From contig NC_067205.1 in assembly GCF_026262505.1 (NCBI RefSeq), positions 2,728,001-2,792,000 of the forward strand: a DNA stretch of 64,000 nucleotides, given 5' to 3'. Below the pieces are notes generated by a model. It had not been told where the DNA came from. It worked only from the letters and a program-made list of their open reading frames with translations, and made no database searches. Shown here one piece after another: positions 18,934 to 29,087 of the stretch (the first letter of the stretch is position 1; each line of letters begins with the position of its first letter). The translations under genes and the position numbers were made by a program. The DNA is from Trichomonas vaginalis G3 (lineage: Eukaryota; Parabasalia; Trichomonadida; Trichomonadidae).

Positions 18934-21282
18934 TTATATATCATAATAGAACCCACTCGGACCAAGCTTTACTTTCTTCCTGACTGAGTTTTTAACTCTT
19001 CTTTTTCCTTCATTGCCACTACTTTCACTAGATGAAGTTACTTCTTCACTACTTTCACTTTGTTCTACTCTTCTCTTCTTCTTTGGTGTCGCTTTTGGTA
19101 ACTTGCCCTCTGCTTTAAGTTGTTGCATCTTTGCCTCATGTTCACCTAGTATGTTGTAAATTTCCCATGTCCTTTTTGCCTTTGGGCTCTGGTCGCCCAT
19201 CTCAGGTAACCTATATCCTAGAAAGATTTCGTCATAGTTTGTATTTGAGTCTTCGCGTATTGTTTGCATGACTCTTTCCTGAGTTTCCGGTTCAAGCTCT
19301 TCAAACAGAGCTTGTCCATATGGAATAAGCTCGTTTCCAAATATATGTTTTTGTAGCCATTCTGGTTTTCTTTCCATGTTACCAATAATATCTTTTGTGA
19401 ATGGGAAAGCTTTTACCCAATGTTTCAGTCTTGCGTCATTTATTTCTGTAGTTGGTTTTATTTTGTCAAGGAACATGTTTTTCAATACTAACATTTCATT
19501 TGGTACTGTCCATTTGAGTTTTCTTAAATATTCATCCCTTCTCAGTTCATTGTCTGCAAAGTAAGTTTTTATGACATTTTGTAAACTTTCGTTTGCAAGG
19601 TCATGTACAATAGGTTCTCTTCCTTCTATCTCCCTAACTTTCTTTCTAAACTCTTCACCAAATATACCATCTCTATGGTTCTGTGTAGTTCTTTGAGATA
19701 AATGTTCTAGAACGTCAGGTGTTATATTTCCATCAGCCATGTTCATTTCATACTGGTCCAAAATATCTGCATGTTTCATATCTTTCAATGGCATTAAAGC
19801 CGCGCTGAAAATACCAGCTATATCTGGTTCACCATTCACTTCCATTGCGTCTACAACTTCTTGGAATTGTGGTTGTAAGTTTATGAACCACCTATCCGGA
19901 TTAGCTTTATGACCCCATCTCATTGTAGTTCCATAGTCTGCAGAAACAAAAGTAGATTTGTTTCCATATTGGTTAGGTTCTGAATGAACTTTAAACAATG
20001 TTTCATTTCTATATGTTTTGGTGAAATTTAACCTTTTATTTTCACCGAGTTCAGCCAAAGATTGAACGTTATATGGTCGTAAGTAAAAAGGATTGTTGTA
20101 TTTGCGTACACTTTCTTTCAGTTCTTCCATTCTATGCTGAATATTTTCATCTGATGTTGGAGTCTTTTGTATGTCGGCGAACATTTTTCGATATTCTTCT
20201 ACTATGTCAGCTGAATTTTTCTTAGACTCTTGGAAAGATTCCATATTCTCCGCATACTCTTGTTGAGGGTCAAGATTTTTCGGCTGTTCCAAATCTTCAT
20301 CTAGTTCTGTGAAGTTAGTTTCCAGAGGAGGGACTTGTTCGTTTCCTTCAGGCTCTTCTAGCTGTTGTTGCTGAACTATTTCTTCCATGTCTGGTTGTAT
20401 CTGAACTTCTTCCTGTGGAGTTTCTTGTACCTCATCTGCTGGCATTTCATATATTCCGAGACCGTTTTTAAAAAGTTCCCTATTTAAGCCATCCGCATTC
20501 ATAACCCTTTCTTCTTTCGTTCCGTCTCTATTTTTTACGCGTTTCATGAAGATAGTTGAATTATCATTTAGCTCTGACACCAAATATCTCGGAGTAAATT
20601 CATCCATGTCATTTGGATGATATGCTATTAAATCATATCCCTTAGCGAGCTTGTATTTTCCAGGTTTGAAATTATATCCCATTTGGTGCTGAACCATAAA
20701 GCTAAATAGGTTCGGGTCAGTATTTCCTTCCTTGAACTTTCTAATAGCTTCTTTATATCTGTCACTAAAGTCAAGAGTATCTGGGTAACCATAATTTTCC
20801 TTAAGCATTTTTAAGAATTCTTGGTTTCCTTGTTCTCTACTTCTTTTATGTCCTTGCTCTGTTTGTGATTGTTGCTGTGCAGTGTTTTGAACTGTTGGTT
20901 GTGGTGCAGTGTTTTGAACTGTTGGTTGTGGTGCTGGATTTTGAACTGTTGGTTGTGGTGCAGTGTTTTGAACTGTTGGTTGTTGTGTTGGTTTTGGTGC
21001 ATGCCTGTGTCTGTGTCCATGTGACGATGTAAATGTTTTAGGTAGTCCTGGTGCAGGTGCTTCTCTTGGAGGGTTTGGTGGTATATAAGTTCCACCAGCT
21101 GGCACATATGTTCCATCTGCAGCATAATGTCCTACCTGACTTTTCGTTTTTAAGAAAGCATTTACTAGGTCTGTTTTAGTCTGTTGTAACTCTTTTTCTT
21201 GACTTTCCACAACAGTTGCTCTAACGGCGTCATAGGCACTTTGAACTGCCTGTCTCGTTGCTGCATCTGTTATTTTCGTCAT
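18934..21282 (-). CDS. Large 782-residue Mav1 protein, unrecognised
   Basis: This is the longest open frame of Mav1 and looks uninterrupted. Residues ~1-60 are helical. About 75-140 is Pro-rich with four PQPTVQNTA repeats and a His-rich stretch. About 150-330 is globular and then acidic/Gln-rich (EIVQQQQLEEPEGNEQ). Residues 400-690 form the largest folded-looking region (ADYGTTMRWGHKANPDRWF). The C-terminus is basic and Ser/Glu-rich (KKKRRVEQSESSEE). It lies 32 bp upstream of the major capsid candidate on the same strand, so a large internal virion or assembly protein is plausible. No known family is recognised. Confidence 0.45.
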   Translation of the reverse strand: MTKITDAATRQAVQSAYDAVRATVVESQEKELQQTKTDLVNAFLKTKSQVGHYAADGTYVPAGGTYIPPNPPREAPAPGLPKTFTSSHGHRHRHAPKPTQQPTVQNTAPQPTVQNPAPQPTVQNTAPQPTVQNTAQQQSQTEQGHKRSREQGNQEFLKMLKENYGYPDTLDFSDRYKEAIRKFKEGNTDPNLFSFMVQHQMGYNFKPGKYKLAKGYDLIAYHPNDMDEFTPRYLVSELNDNSTIFMKRVKNRDGTKEERVMNADGLNRELFKNGLGIYEMPADEVQETPQEEVQIQPDMEEIVQQQQLEEPEGNEQVPPLETNFTELDEDLEQPKNLDPQQEYAENMESFQESKKNSADIVEEYRKMFADIQKTPTSDENIQHRMEELKESVRKYNNPFYLRPYNVQSLAELGENKRLNFTKTYRNETLFKVHSEPNQYGNKSTFVSADYGTTMRWGHKANPDRWFINLQPQFQEVVDAMEVNGEPDIAGIFSAALMPLKDMKHADILDQYEMNMADGNITPDVLEHLSQRTTQNHRDGIFGEEFRKKVREIEGREPIVHDLANESLQNVIKTYFADNELRRDEYLRKLKWTVPNEMLVLKNMFLDKIKPTTEINDARLKHWVKAFPFTKDIIGNMERKPEWLQKHIFGNELIPYGQALFEELEPETQERVMQTIREDSNTNYDEIFLGYRLPEMGDQSPKAKRTWEIYNILGEHEAKMQQLKAEGKLPKATPKKKRRVEQSESSEEVTSSSESSGNEGKRRVKNSVRKKVKLGPSGFYYDI

Positions 21283-21289
21283 ATTTGTG

Positions 21290-22256
21290 CTACTTCTCTT
21301 AACTCGTTGTCGAAACCTTCAGACTTCAGTTTCTTTCCAGATGAGAAGTCGTTCACTAGTTTCACCTTACTATGAAGAGCTTCGAAGGCGTTCTTAAAGT
21401 CAGCATTCATTAAAGCTTCATTTGAACTGTCTTCATCCGCTTGTATTTTTGTCCTTATTGACCCTATAAGTTGGGCTGCTTTGGCGTTGGCTTGGGCATC
21501 TAACCAGTCATTATTAGCTTTTATATATTCTGCGCTTTTTCATTGCCTTTTGCATGGCTGCGTCGTTATTTTTACTTTCTTGTGCTAAGTTTTCATACTG
21601 TACGGTTTGGTTTTGCAACTGTAAAAGTTTTTCTGCCTTTACATTTGCTTCAACTTCTTTTTTATACTCATCGCTATCCATATATGTCTTCAGGGCTTTT
21701 TGTTTTATCTCTTCATCTTTCAGTACTTTATATTGAGTAGTATGGTTTTTCAAATTATAACATCTTGTTCCATTTTTGCTACTTCTGCTGCTTTTTCTGA
21801 CACTTTTTTCGCATATTCCTCTGTACTTAGTTCTTTCAGTTGTTCTTCTTTCTTCTTTTTCTCTACGTTTAACTCATTGAGTTTCTTTGTGTGTCTGTCA
21901 TATTCTAGTTTCTTTTCGTTTTCACTTATTTGTTTCTGTATGTCTATGTTTGACTTTTTGACATCTGTTATTTGATTTTTGAGTGAACTCAAATTCATTT
22001 GACTTTGAGGGTTATAAGCTGTTCCGTCTGCAGCTCCACCATAGCCTGCCATTTTCGCTAAAAGTGCCGCTCTTAAACCCCCACTCTGTGCACCAATAAC
22101 TCGGTTTAAAAGCATAGGGTTGCTTGACATTTGTTGCAACATAGTGGGGCCATTCATCATTTGTTGTTGCAACTGTTGTTGTGGTGTCAGTTTTACTATT
22201 GGATGTTTCAATGCTCCCTTCCTCTTACGTATATTCTTACGTAGCTTACGTGGCAT
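21290..22256 (-). pseudogene. Mav1 basic coiled-coil protein
   Basis: The start MPRKLRKNIRKRKGALKHP is very basic. It is followed by Gln/Met-rich sequence, a Gly/Ala stretch (RAALLAKMAGYGGAADG) and long heptad-type coiled coils (NEKKLEYDRHTKKLNELN). It could bind DNA in the particle core (inference from charge). It is the first gene of the long minus-strand run toward the capsid genes. About one or two breaks. Confidence 0.4.
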
Positions 22257-23064
22257 TTTAAGTGAAGTAAAAAACGGTTTTTGACAGATGTTTATATGAC
22301 ACTTTTTGTTCAGCACAAAAAACTACTCGGTCAAAGTGTTGTCAGTTTTGTAAAATAACCGTCCTATCTCATTCTATAAGGGAGAAAAGGCTTCTCAAAG
22401 TATACTTCCGTGGAACGCCTGTAACTTTTCCTGTAGCGACGATAGACCCTTATTTGTCCGGACAAAGTTATACTAAACATCTTCAGGGCTAGAGGGCACG
22501 AAGTGCCTGGAGGCCCCACTACCTTTTTTTTTTTTTTTTTTTTTGCTTCGCTCGCGGCTTTCTTTATTATTTTAAATTTGCATATTTCCATCAAAAGTTC
22601 ATAAGGTAAAAAATTTCGTTTATATTATTGCAAAATAAAATCTTCATTATCAAAATAATATTAAATGATAATATAATATAATTTATAAACAACTATTATT
22701 TAATAAAGTTTAATTGCCAAGGTTCATCTAATTTTTTGATTTTTAATGTTTTATGAATTTTATTTATCATGTATATATCTAATGAAGATTATATATGTCG
22801 AAGATAAGTACCTTAATATGTACGTAAAAATTAATGAAATTTATTTTGAATGTAGAACCGAGCAATTTTCAAATTTTGTGCTTTTTTTGAATTTTCTCGA
22901 TACCAGATAAGTTGTGTTGGCTAAATAATATATGGATACAATGTGTCTTATAGATGAATATATGCACAAAGTTTAAGAGGCCATTTTCTTTCAGAAACCG
23001 AGATTTGTGAATTTTTTCAAATTTTGTGTTTTTTTTGATATTGAAATTTCATTTCATTTTTTTG
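22257..23064. other. Non-coding junction between Mav1 and MULE
   Basis: There is no convincing gene. A nested GC-rich inverted repeat (GGCAC-GAA-GTGCC inside GGGC...GCCC) lies at about 22486-22520, followed by a 22-nt poly-T and GCTTCGCTCGCGGC. From about 22600 the base composition becomes very AT-rich. The change at about 22560 is taken as the likely edge of Mav1, without terminal-repeat proof. Confidence 0.5.
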
Positions 23065-24356
23065 ATGCATATCGATGCACCATGCGAACTTAAAGAAAGG
23101 CTATCTTATATAGATGCTATGAAAGCTGTCATTGATAACGAATGCCATGCAGGTTGGCCATATCAATTAAAAAAAATCCAAATTTAGGGGGAACAAAATT
23201 AAAATTCAGGTGCAGTGCAGATAAATGTGAAGCATGTATCTCATTTCTAAAGGATGATGAAGAATATATCCTAACAGAATATAATGGAACACATAATCAC
23301 AATCAAATCAAAGATGAGACAAAGAAATACCACACATTATCACAATGCTATCGTCGGGTACTTATTAATTTTATAAAACAGGGGGTGATCCGAAAATGGC
23401 TCAAATTGAATGCGACAAAAAACTTGATCTGGATGATCCACTTAACAGGCCATCTTTTTTGAATGCATCTTCAGATCAAATGAAAACAATTCAGGAAAAA
23501 GGAAATAAAAAGATCAAAGGTATTCAGAAGTACGATGATAATCAATTCAAGTCAACTCAATTATTTAAGGGTATCAAAGAACAAGAGTCACCAAAAGATT
23601 TAATTTATTTCGATGTCGATAATTACAACAAACCAAAGAAATTAATCTTTTATTATGCTTCTTTCAAATTTCTGGACATAATCAAAATTGTGAAAGAGCA
23701 TTTTATTGATGCAACCCATTCATTACTTGAATTTAAAATGTTGTTTTACATGATATCAGCCAAATTTCCAAATACACATGCATTCCCAATTTTTCAATTT
23801 GTCGTTTATCCAAACACTTCAGAAAATATTGCATTCTGTCTCAAGGCATTTTTTAACTGGGCAAAAGTAAAACCAAAATATTTTATGTCAGATTGTGCAC
23901 AAGAAATCGAAAATGCGATTATCAACTCTTTTCCAGAAGTTATCCTTCATTGGTGTGCAGTTCATGTAATGAGGGCGTTCAGAAAAAATTTGAAAGATTA
24001 TGCATTTGAGAGTTCAGACAAATTGATATTAGATACAAAAATGAACTATCTTGTATACGGCAGAAATGGCAAGAAAGAATGGATTGAACCAACGTTCAAA
24101 AAAATTCTGAAAATAGTCGAAAAATGCCCAGAATTTTCAAAATACATACAAAATCAATGGATATCAAACCAAGAAAGATGGACAGCCGCTGAAAGAGATG
24201 AAAATTTAGCTCTCACAAATAACATTTCAGAATCGATTAACAAAAAAATTAAATATTACTACTTTGGCGGAACAATTTTCATGAGATTTGATCGATTTGT
24301 GATGAAAGTAATCGATTTTATCGTTCCTTCATTTTATTACAGAATTTCTCAAGATA
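23065..24356 (+). pseudogene. Mutator-like (MULE) transposase, decayed
   Basis: A start at 23065 (MHIDAPCELKERLSYID) leads into a zinc-finger-like part (KFRCSADKCEACISF ... NGTHNHN) of the WRKY-GCM1/FAR1 kind found at the N-terminus of MULE transposases. The DDE core follows: FIDATHSLLEF, MSDCAQEIENAI and HWCAVHVMRAFRK. The frame changes near 23150 and again near 23370-23390, so the gene is dead, and it is cut off by mariner copy 1 at 24357. Possible continuation of the same gene lies after the mariner (25643 to ~25760; NDPVFFEIKYPNGNQ). Terminal repeats were not identified. Confidence 0.7.
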
Positions 24357-25642
24357 TAGGGTGTCCAAAGGTGCGTTTAGCACAGCGCTCTATATGAGAC
24401 TATTAAAGGAGATATATGCTGATTATAAATATATAATAAAAAATATGAATATATGTATATGATGAGTATGTTGTATTTTGGCGCCATGCCGGGATATAAA
24501 ATGAATTTTGAGACAAGAGGCGGTTTCGCGGGAAATTTTGGCGGGATTTTTTTCATTTTTTTAATGAATCATAAAGAAAACATCCTCGCTCTTGCCAAAA
24601 AATGCAAAGACTGTAAAAAATCTACGAGACATTGGTAAAATGCTTCGGTATGGATGCTCCTAGCTATTCCACTGTAACGTATCATGTTAGGATGTATCAC
24701 TTCATGAACAAAAAGGCGCCCATCATAAAAATTGACAAAAAATCGCCGGATCAAAGAAAAATCAAAGCAATTCTTCAAGCGCTAGATGAAGACCCAAGAG
24801 CATCACTCAGAAGGATAGAGGAGATGACAAAGATACCACGTACAACAGTCAGTTATTATCTGCACAATTATTTGAACTACAAACTAGCGTATACACGTTG
24901 GGTTCCGCACAACCTTAATTCAGTTCAAAAAAATCTAGAGTCCAATCTTCGAAAGAGCTCCTCTCTATATTGGGTGCGTATCAATCCAAGAAGTTTCGCT
25001 TTTTAGTAACAGGGGACGAGTCTTGGTTTCAATATGCAACAGAAGCCAAAATCATGTGGATCCCGAAGGATGAAAATCCGCAAACATTCCCGAAGAAAAA
25101 AATTGACACACCAATGATGATGTTGTCGGTTTTTTGGGGCGTGAATGGCATCATCGCAATTGATATTCTTCAAAAACCTAATACGATGAATGCTCAGTAT
25201 CTAATTGACAATGTTCTTACTCAAATTATCAATTCTGATGAGTTTGAGAAATCCAAACAACAAAAACAAAAGTTTGCAATTCATTTTGATAATTCAAGAG
25301 TTCACAAAAGTCATAAGGTAATGAATTACTTGGTGGAAAACAATGTCAAAGTTGTTCCAAACCCAATTTATTCACCTGATATTGCACCCTCTGACTTTTA
25401 TTTATTCGGCACGCTAAAAAAGAGAGCTGAAGGACGCGAATTCGCGAGTCCAGATGATCTTGAAAATTTTGTAAGAGAGCAATTTGAGCAATTTTCTCAT
25501 GATGATTTAAAGCGTGTCTTTCAAGCCTGGATCGATCGCTGCGAACGCGTGATTGAATCCAATGGTGATTATATTTAAATAAACTTTATATATATGTAAC
25601 TTGTTTATTTCTATTCGCAGTATTCAGGTTTGTGCTAAACAC
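24357..25642 (+). mobile_element. Tvmar1-type mariner copy 1, inserted in MULE, 3' tip missing
   Basis: The left end TAGGGTGTCCAAAGGTGCG follows a TA target (24355-24356). The element matches copy 2 (49085-50387) almost base for base but ends at GTGCTAAACAC, lacking the last ~16 bp of the right inverted repeat and the second TA. The transposase frame is broken by loss of one A in the poly-A run near 24935 (seven A here, eight in copy 2). Two other differences are visible in the protein (Glu/Lys and Phe/Ser). The element is therefore inactive but young. Confidence 0.9.
24632..25578 (+). pseudogene. Mariner transposase, copy 1
   Basis: Cut-and-paste transposase of the mariner family. An N-terminal helix-turn-helix part (DQRKIKAILQALDEDPRAS, TKIPRTTVSYYL) is followed by the WVPHNLN segment that in mariners links to the catalytic domain. 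The catalytic aspartates are visible in TGDESW, IHFDNSRVH and YSPDIAPSDFYLFG (D,D34D type). A one-base deletion near 24935 shifts the frame. Another coding-like N-terminal piece (MNHKENILALAKKCKDCKK) sits upstream in a different frame, as in copy 2. Confidence 0.9.
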
Positions 25643-25893
25643 GAATGACCCAGTATTTTTCGAAATTAAGTATCCCAATGGAAATCAAGCTTAGTATTCT
25701 CACGCAAATTACAGAATTTGGATGCAATACCCCTCAATTCATTGTTGAGAATGCCAAGTCTTTTCAAGATAAAATTATTACAGATTTCCACCTTCAAATT
25801 TATACAACATTATAAAAATTTATGAATAAAAACTTGATATAAAATAACATTTTTATTTTTACTAAGAAAAAAAAGGTTTTGATAATAAATTTA

Positions 25894-26533
25894 TTTTATT
25901 TCGAAAAAGTAGCAATAATCGTAAAAGGGTATTGATAGGCTTGCTAAAGTAACTAATTTTAGCTGTCAAATACTTTTGTATTTTGAAGTAAATTAGTATA
26001 AATTTGTTTTTACTTTTATTTCGAAAAAGTAGCAATAATCGTAAAAGGGTATTGATAGGCTTGCTAAAGTAACTAATTTTAGCTGTCAAATACTTTTGTA
26101 TTTTGAAGTAAATTAGTATAAATTTGTTTTTACTTTTATTTCGAAAAAGTAGCAATAATCGTAAAAGGGTATTGATAGGCTTGCTAAAGTAACTAATTTT
26201 AGCTGTCAAATACTTTTGTATTTTGAAGTAAATTAGTATAAATTTGTTTTTACTTTTATTTCGAAAAAGTAGCAATAATCGTAAAAGGGTATTGATAGGC
26301 TTGCTAAAGTAACTAATTTTAGCTGTCAAATACTTTTGTATTTTGAAGTAAATTAGTATAAATTTGTTTTTACTTTTATTTCGAAAAAGTAGCAATAATC
26401 GTAAAAGGGTATTGATAGGCTTGCTAAAGTAACTAATTTTAGCTGTCAAATACTTTTGTATTTTGAAGTAAATTAGTATAAATTTGTTTTTACTTTTATT
26501 TCGAAAAAGTAACAATAATCGTAAAAGGGTATT
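25894..26533. repeat. 120-bp tandem repeat, ~5.3 copies
   Basis: Units starting TTTTATTTCGAAAAAGTAGC recur at exact 120-bp spacing with virtually no differences until the last partial unit (AGTAACAATA). Because 120 is a multiple of three, a long minus-strand frame of identical 40-residue blocks runs through it; it has no other sign of coding and is not called a gene. The near-perfect identity shows very recent expansion. Confidence 0.95.
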
Positions 26534-26775
26534 TAATTGTCTTCAAATATAATTTAAGGTTATTTTTTAAAAAATTAGAAAAGCGTAATTTAAGGTTATT
26601 GAAAAGTGACACTTGGCAAATTTGTCCCGCACTCATTTTAACTCCCTTTGAAAACCTCAATTTTCCATACAGAGGGAACGGGAATGTTGTAAACGAAAAC
26701 GATAAAAACTGTTTGACAAAAAAGTGACACTTTACATGGCAAAAAATAGAGCCTTACTTTTGAGATACTTGAGAT
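26534..26775. other. Non-coding spacer
   Basis: No gene is seen. A duplicated phrase AAGTGACACTT occurs at about 26603 and 26722, and AATTTAAGGTTATT occurs twice near 26552 and 26587. It connects the tandem repeat with the hairpin array. Confidence 0.5.
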
Positions 26776-27508
26776 TGAAACTGAATCTTATGAAGCGGTG
26801 ATCTTGAATCACTACATCATAAGGTTCAGTTTCATATAAAATTTGTTATTCTTTTGGAATTATTTCTTATAAGATTTTACATCTTTTAGCGGGGAATGTT
26901 TGTTATCATGTATATATTATAAATATTTACACGATAACGAACATTCCTCACTAAATTACTGAGAAACTTTGAGGAAATGTCGAACAATTTCCTCAAGTTT
27001 CTCAGATTTATATAGATAACTAGAGTCCCCTAGGCACTGATTCTGGTTCAGTACCTAGGAGGCTCTGGTTATCTAACGAACTGATAAAATGTTTTTAAAT
27101 TTGTGAATATTGCTACCTGTAAAGCACTGACTTCAAATCAGTACCTCACAGGTAGCAATTACATTGAAATATGGGAGAAATTTTGTCCGAATGTTAAACT
27201 ATTCGGACAAAGTTTCTCCCATTTGTAGTGGAGATGGAAGGCTTTGAGGTATATTGTATTAATATATACCCCAAAGCCTTCCATCTCCACTTGAAAGTGT
27301 CCAAACTTTGGGTTAATAGTTTGCAATTAACCCAAAGTTTGGACACTTTCTAGAAGGAATTGGAGGGTAAGAGATATACATTCATATGGTATATCTCTTA
27401 CCCTCCAATTCCTTCCTAAAACTCATAAAAGTGGACCTTACATGCATTTAAAATTTGACATGTAAAGTCCACTTTTTGTGAGCGGGGATTTGACTCCGTC
27501 AAATCCCC
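26776..27508. other. Array of about eleven distinct hairpins
   Basis: Consecutive inverted repeats, each with its own sequence, lie at 26776-26834, 26886-26954, 26959-27005, 27014-27074, 27109-27159, 27171-27222, 27228-27290, 27293-27350, 27353-27415, 27427-27476 and 27484-27508. Except for the last (11 bp), stems are 18-28 bp with 7-15-nt terminal loops. Most departures from pairing are single G.U or A.C positions. Two (27014 and 27109) share an apical GCACTGA...TCAGTACCT, and 26776 has a related one. No reading frame fits. The size resembles pre-miRNA-like precursors, but transcription is unproven. Confidence 0.85.
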
Positions 27509-27738
27509 TTTTTCGTTTACGAGATAATACTAAACGTTTTTTTCCCCTGTCACTTTTAGTTAGTAAACATATCAAGGGTACGGCGGCACTGCGCGCCCTC
27601 TTACCCATTATATGTGAATTTGACACTTTACAAAACCGTTAACGTATATTTTACAACGCAAACGACAACACTAACTTAACCTTAAATATTTACAAAGCCA
27701 CCAACCACTTCACCTCACTAATGTAAAAATAAACGTTC

Positions 27739-28059
27739 TCACTTACAAAAGTATTGCAACTCCTCCCATTGCTGTGCTTCACATAACAGCTCATAATCTT
27801 CTGACTCACTTTCTTCTTCATATAGGTCAAAGTCACTGTCAAAATAAATGTTAGTAAGTTTTGACAAAGCTAATGAAACACGCTTACCGTTTGTATCTAT
27901 TGCTTGTATAAACTTTCCATTATGTTTGTAGTCATAAACGCTCAAACTAACTTTACCCTTTCTCCCTCGTATCTGATAGAATGTATTTTCACGAGGAACG
28001 AAGAACAAGTTCTTGAACTCATGACCGTTGTAGTTTGTTATCTCAATAGTTTTCGTCAT
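27739..28059 (-). CDS. Small protein encoded inside Mav2 terminal repeat (left copy)
   Basis: The 106-residue product starts MTKTIEITNYNGHEFKNLFF. It has a beta-type body (FYQIRGRKGKVSLSVYDY, FIQAIDTNGKRVSLALSKL) and an acidic C-terminus (DLYEEESESEDYELL). It is identical to the right copy at 50419-50739. A gene kept in both terminal repeats is present at double dose and reads outward-to-inward from each end. The function is unknown; the fold may be a small beta barrel. Confidence 0.6.
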   Translation of the reverse strand: MTKTIEITNYNGHEFKNLFFVPRENTFYQIRGRKGKVSLSVYDYKHNGKFIQAIDTNGKRVSLALSKLTNIYFDSDFDLYEEESESEDYELLCEAQQWEELQYFCK

Positions 28060-28134
28060 TTACATAAAAATAAAATAAAAATAAATGATATCACTACCTT
28101 CACGCGTATGAAAACATAGCACAAAAATAAATTT

Positions 28135-28284
28135 AGGTGAAGCGGTGAAATCTCACCTCTTTTTTCACCCGGTTTTTCACCCACAATAAAAAATAAACTT
28201 AAAAATAAACGTTGTCAGAGGTGAAAAAATAAATTTAGGTGAAGCGGTGAAATCTCACCTCTTTTTTCACCCGGTTTTTCACCC
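28135..28284. promoter_or_regulatory. Two AGGTGA...TCACCT hairpins in left repeat
   Basis: Copies at about 28135-28158 and 28228-28251 (AGGTGAAGCGGTGAAATCTC then ACCT) are each followed by TTTTTTCACCCGGTTTTTCA-type repeats. They separate the start of the repeat-borne gene from the end of the next gene. Confidence 0.5.
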
Positions 28285-28294
28285 ACAATAAATT

Positions 28295-28537
28295 TTATTC
28301 CTCACTGTCGTCTGCTTTCTCCAACTCTTCTAACTTCTTCTTAAGTTCAGCAATGTTGTCTTCATGAAGTTTAATCTTTCTCAAAATTCCTTCTTTATCT
28401 AATGGTTGCTTTATCTTTCTAAACTGAACTCTACCATCCTTCATAGTATGAATGTAAAAACCTTCTGGAATAGTTCCTGATTTAATGTATTCTACCAAAA
28501 ACTTTTGTTTCATTGCTTCAGTGACTTTAGTCGTCAT
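28295..28537 (-). CDS. Small Mav2 protein with FY-DG-RK motif and coiled coil
   Basis: The 80-residue product contains GFYIHTMKDGRVQFRKIKQP, then a C-terminal coiled coil (HEDNIAELKKKLEELEKA) with an acidic end. The first part closely resembles a segment of the 142-residue protein at 30687-31115 (PFYYVSQSKDGKIYVRKRKV), so the two belong to one small domain family. The function is unknown; a basic beta hairpin could bind nucleic acid. Confidence 0.5.
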   Translation of the reverse strand: MTTKVTEAMKQKFLVEYIKSGTIPEGFYIHTMKDGRVQFRKIKQPLDKEGILRKIKLHEDNIAELKKKLEELEKADDSEE

Positions 28538-28586
28538 TTTACTCTAAATAAAATGTTCAAATAAAATAAAAAATAACGTTATTTTT

Positions 28587-29057
28587 TCAGTAAGGAAACG
28601 CAGGAGTTTTACGATTTATTTGTGGTGTGGGTTCTGGTTTAAATGTTGGAGTCGTTTTTGGAGTTGACTTTTGAACAGGAGTTTGTAGTTTCATAGGTTC
28701 AGGAGTCATTGAAGGTGTTGTTTGTGAAGGCGTTGGTTTTGACGTTGGTTTTGGCGAAGGTGTCGGAGTTTGTTTAACTTCAGCTACTTCAGTATTATTT
28801 ACAACATTTGCTTTATTTCTTTTCAACATCATTACTGCTCCTGCTGTAGCTAGCAAACCTAGTGGGAGACCATATATTATATAGGGACTTGACCAAATGC
28901 TATTTTTGACAGGAGCTGGTGGAACACCTAACCTTGGTGAAACTGCTCTTTGCCATTGTGCAGCTCGTAAGAAATATTCAATAGGTGCTCCATAATCGTT
29001 TGGTAAAGTTTGTTTCACAGATGGTGAAGGTTCACGAGAGCTTGATGAAGAACTCAT
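28587..29057 (-). CDS. Mav2 single-pass membrane protein with Pro/Thr tail
   Basis: The 156-residue product has a Ser-rich N-terminus (MSSSSSSREPSPS) and one hydrophobic segment at ~54-74 (IIYGLPLGLLATAGAVMML) followed by KRNK. The long tail is of Thr/Pro/Lys repeats (TPSPKPTSKPTPSQTTPS). The layout suits a membrane anchor with an extended stalk. It lies 30 bp downstream of the capsid locus on the same strand. No family is recognised. Confidence 0.5.
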   Translation of the reverse strand: MSSSSSSREPSPSVKQTLPNDYGAPIEYFLRAAQWQRAVSPRLGVPPAPVKNSIWSSPYIIYGLPLGLLATAGAVMMLKRNKANVVNNTEVAEVKQTPTPSPKPTSKPTPSQTTPSMTPEPMKLQTPVQKSTPKTTPTFKPEPTPQINRKTPAFPY

Positions 29058-29087
29058 TTATAAGCTTTAAAAATAAACGTTCATCCT

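Larger units (their letters stand above)
1..22560. mobile_element. Mav1: Maverick/Polinton-like element, left end outside window
   Basis: A dense run of virus-like genes on both strands: fibre, integrase, family B polymerase, KilA-N regulators, packaging ATPase, SF3 helicase, major capsid candidate. This set identifies a Maverick/Polinton-type element. It is old and strongly broken, on the order of 15-20 breaks. The last gene starts at 22256 and the right edge is placed, without a terminal repeat to prove it, near a 22-nt poly-T tract. Because a polymerase and an SF3 helicase occur together and the gene order differs from Mav2, it may be a composite of two elements. The left terminal repeat is not in the window. 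Confidence 0.75.
27558..28284 (+). repeat. Mav2 left terminal inverted repeat (727 bp)
   Basis: It pairs with 48889-50920 once the nested mariner and its TA duplication (1,305 bp) are subtracted, which leaves exactly 727 bp there too. Visible differences cluster at 27585-27600, in a GC-rich hairpin-prone stretch near the tip. The repeat carries a complete small gene and two AGGTGA-type hairpins. Confidence 0.95.

Noticed and set aside
22364-22594. 76-residue minus-strand frame with a poly-Lys run
   Set aside because: The Lys run is the 22-nt poly-T tract read on the other strand, and the remainder shows no family.
25862-26515. 217-residue minus-strand reading frame of identical 40-residue blocks
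   Set aside because: It is produced by the 120-bp tandem repeat, whose unit length is a multiple of three; there is no start context, family or composition supporting a protein.
26776-27508. CRISPR array
   Set aside because: The repeated feature is the hairpin shape, not a conserved direct repeat; sequences differ from unit to unit, and the organism is a eukaryote.
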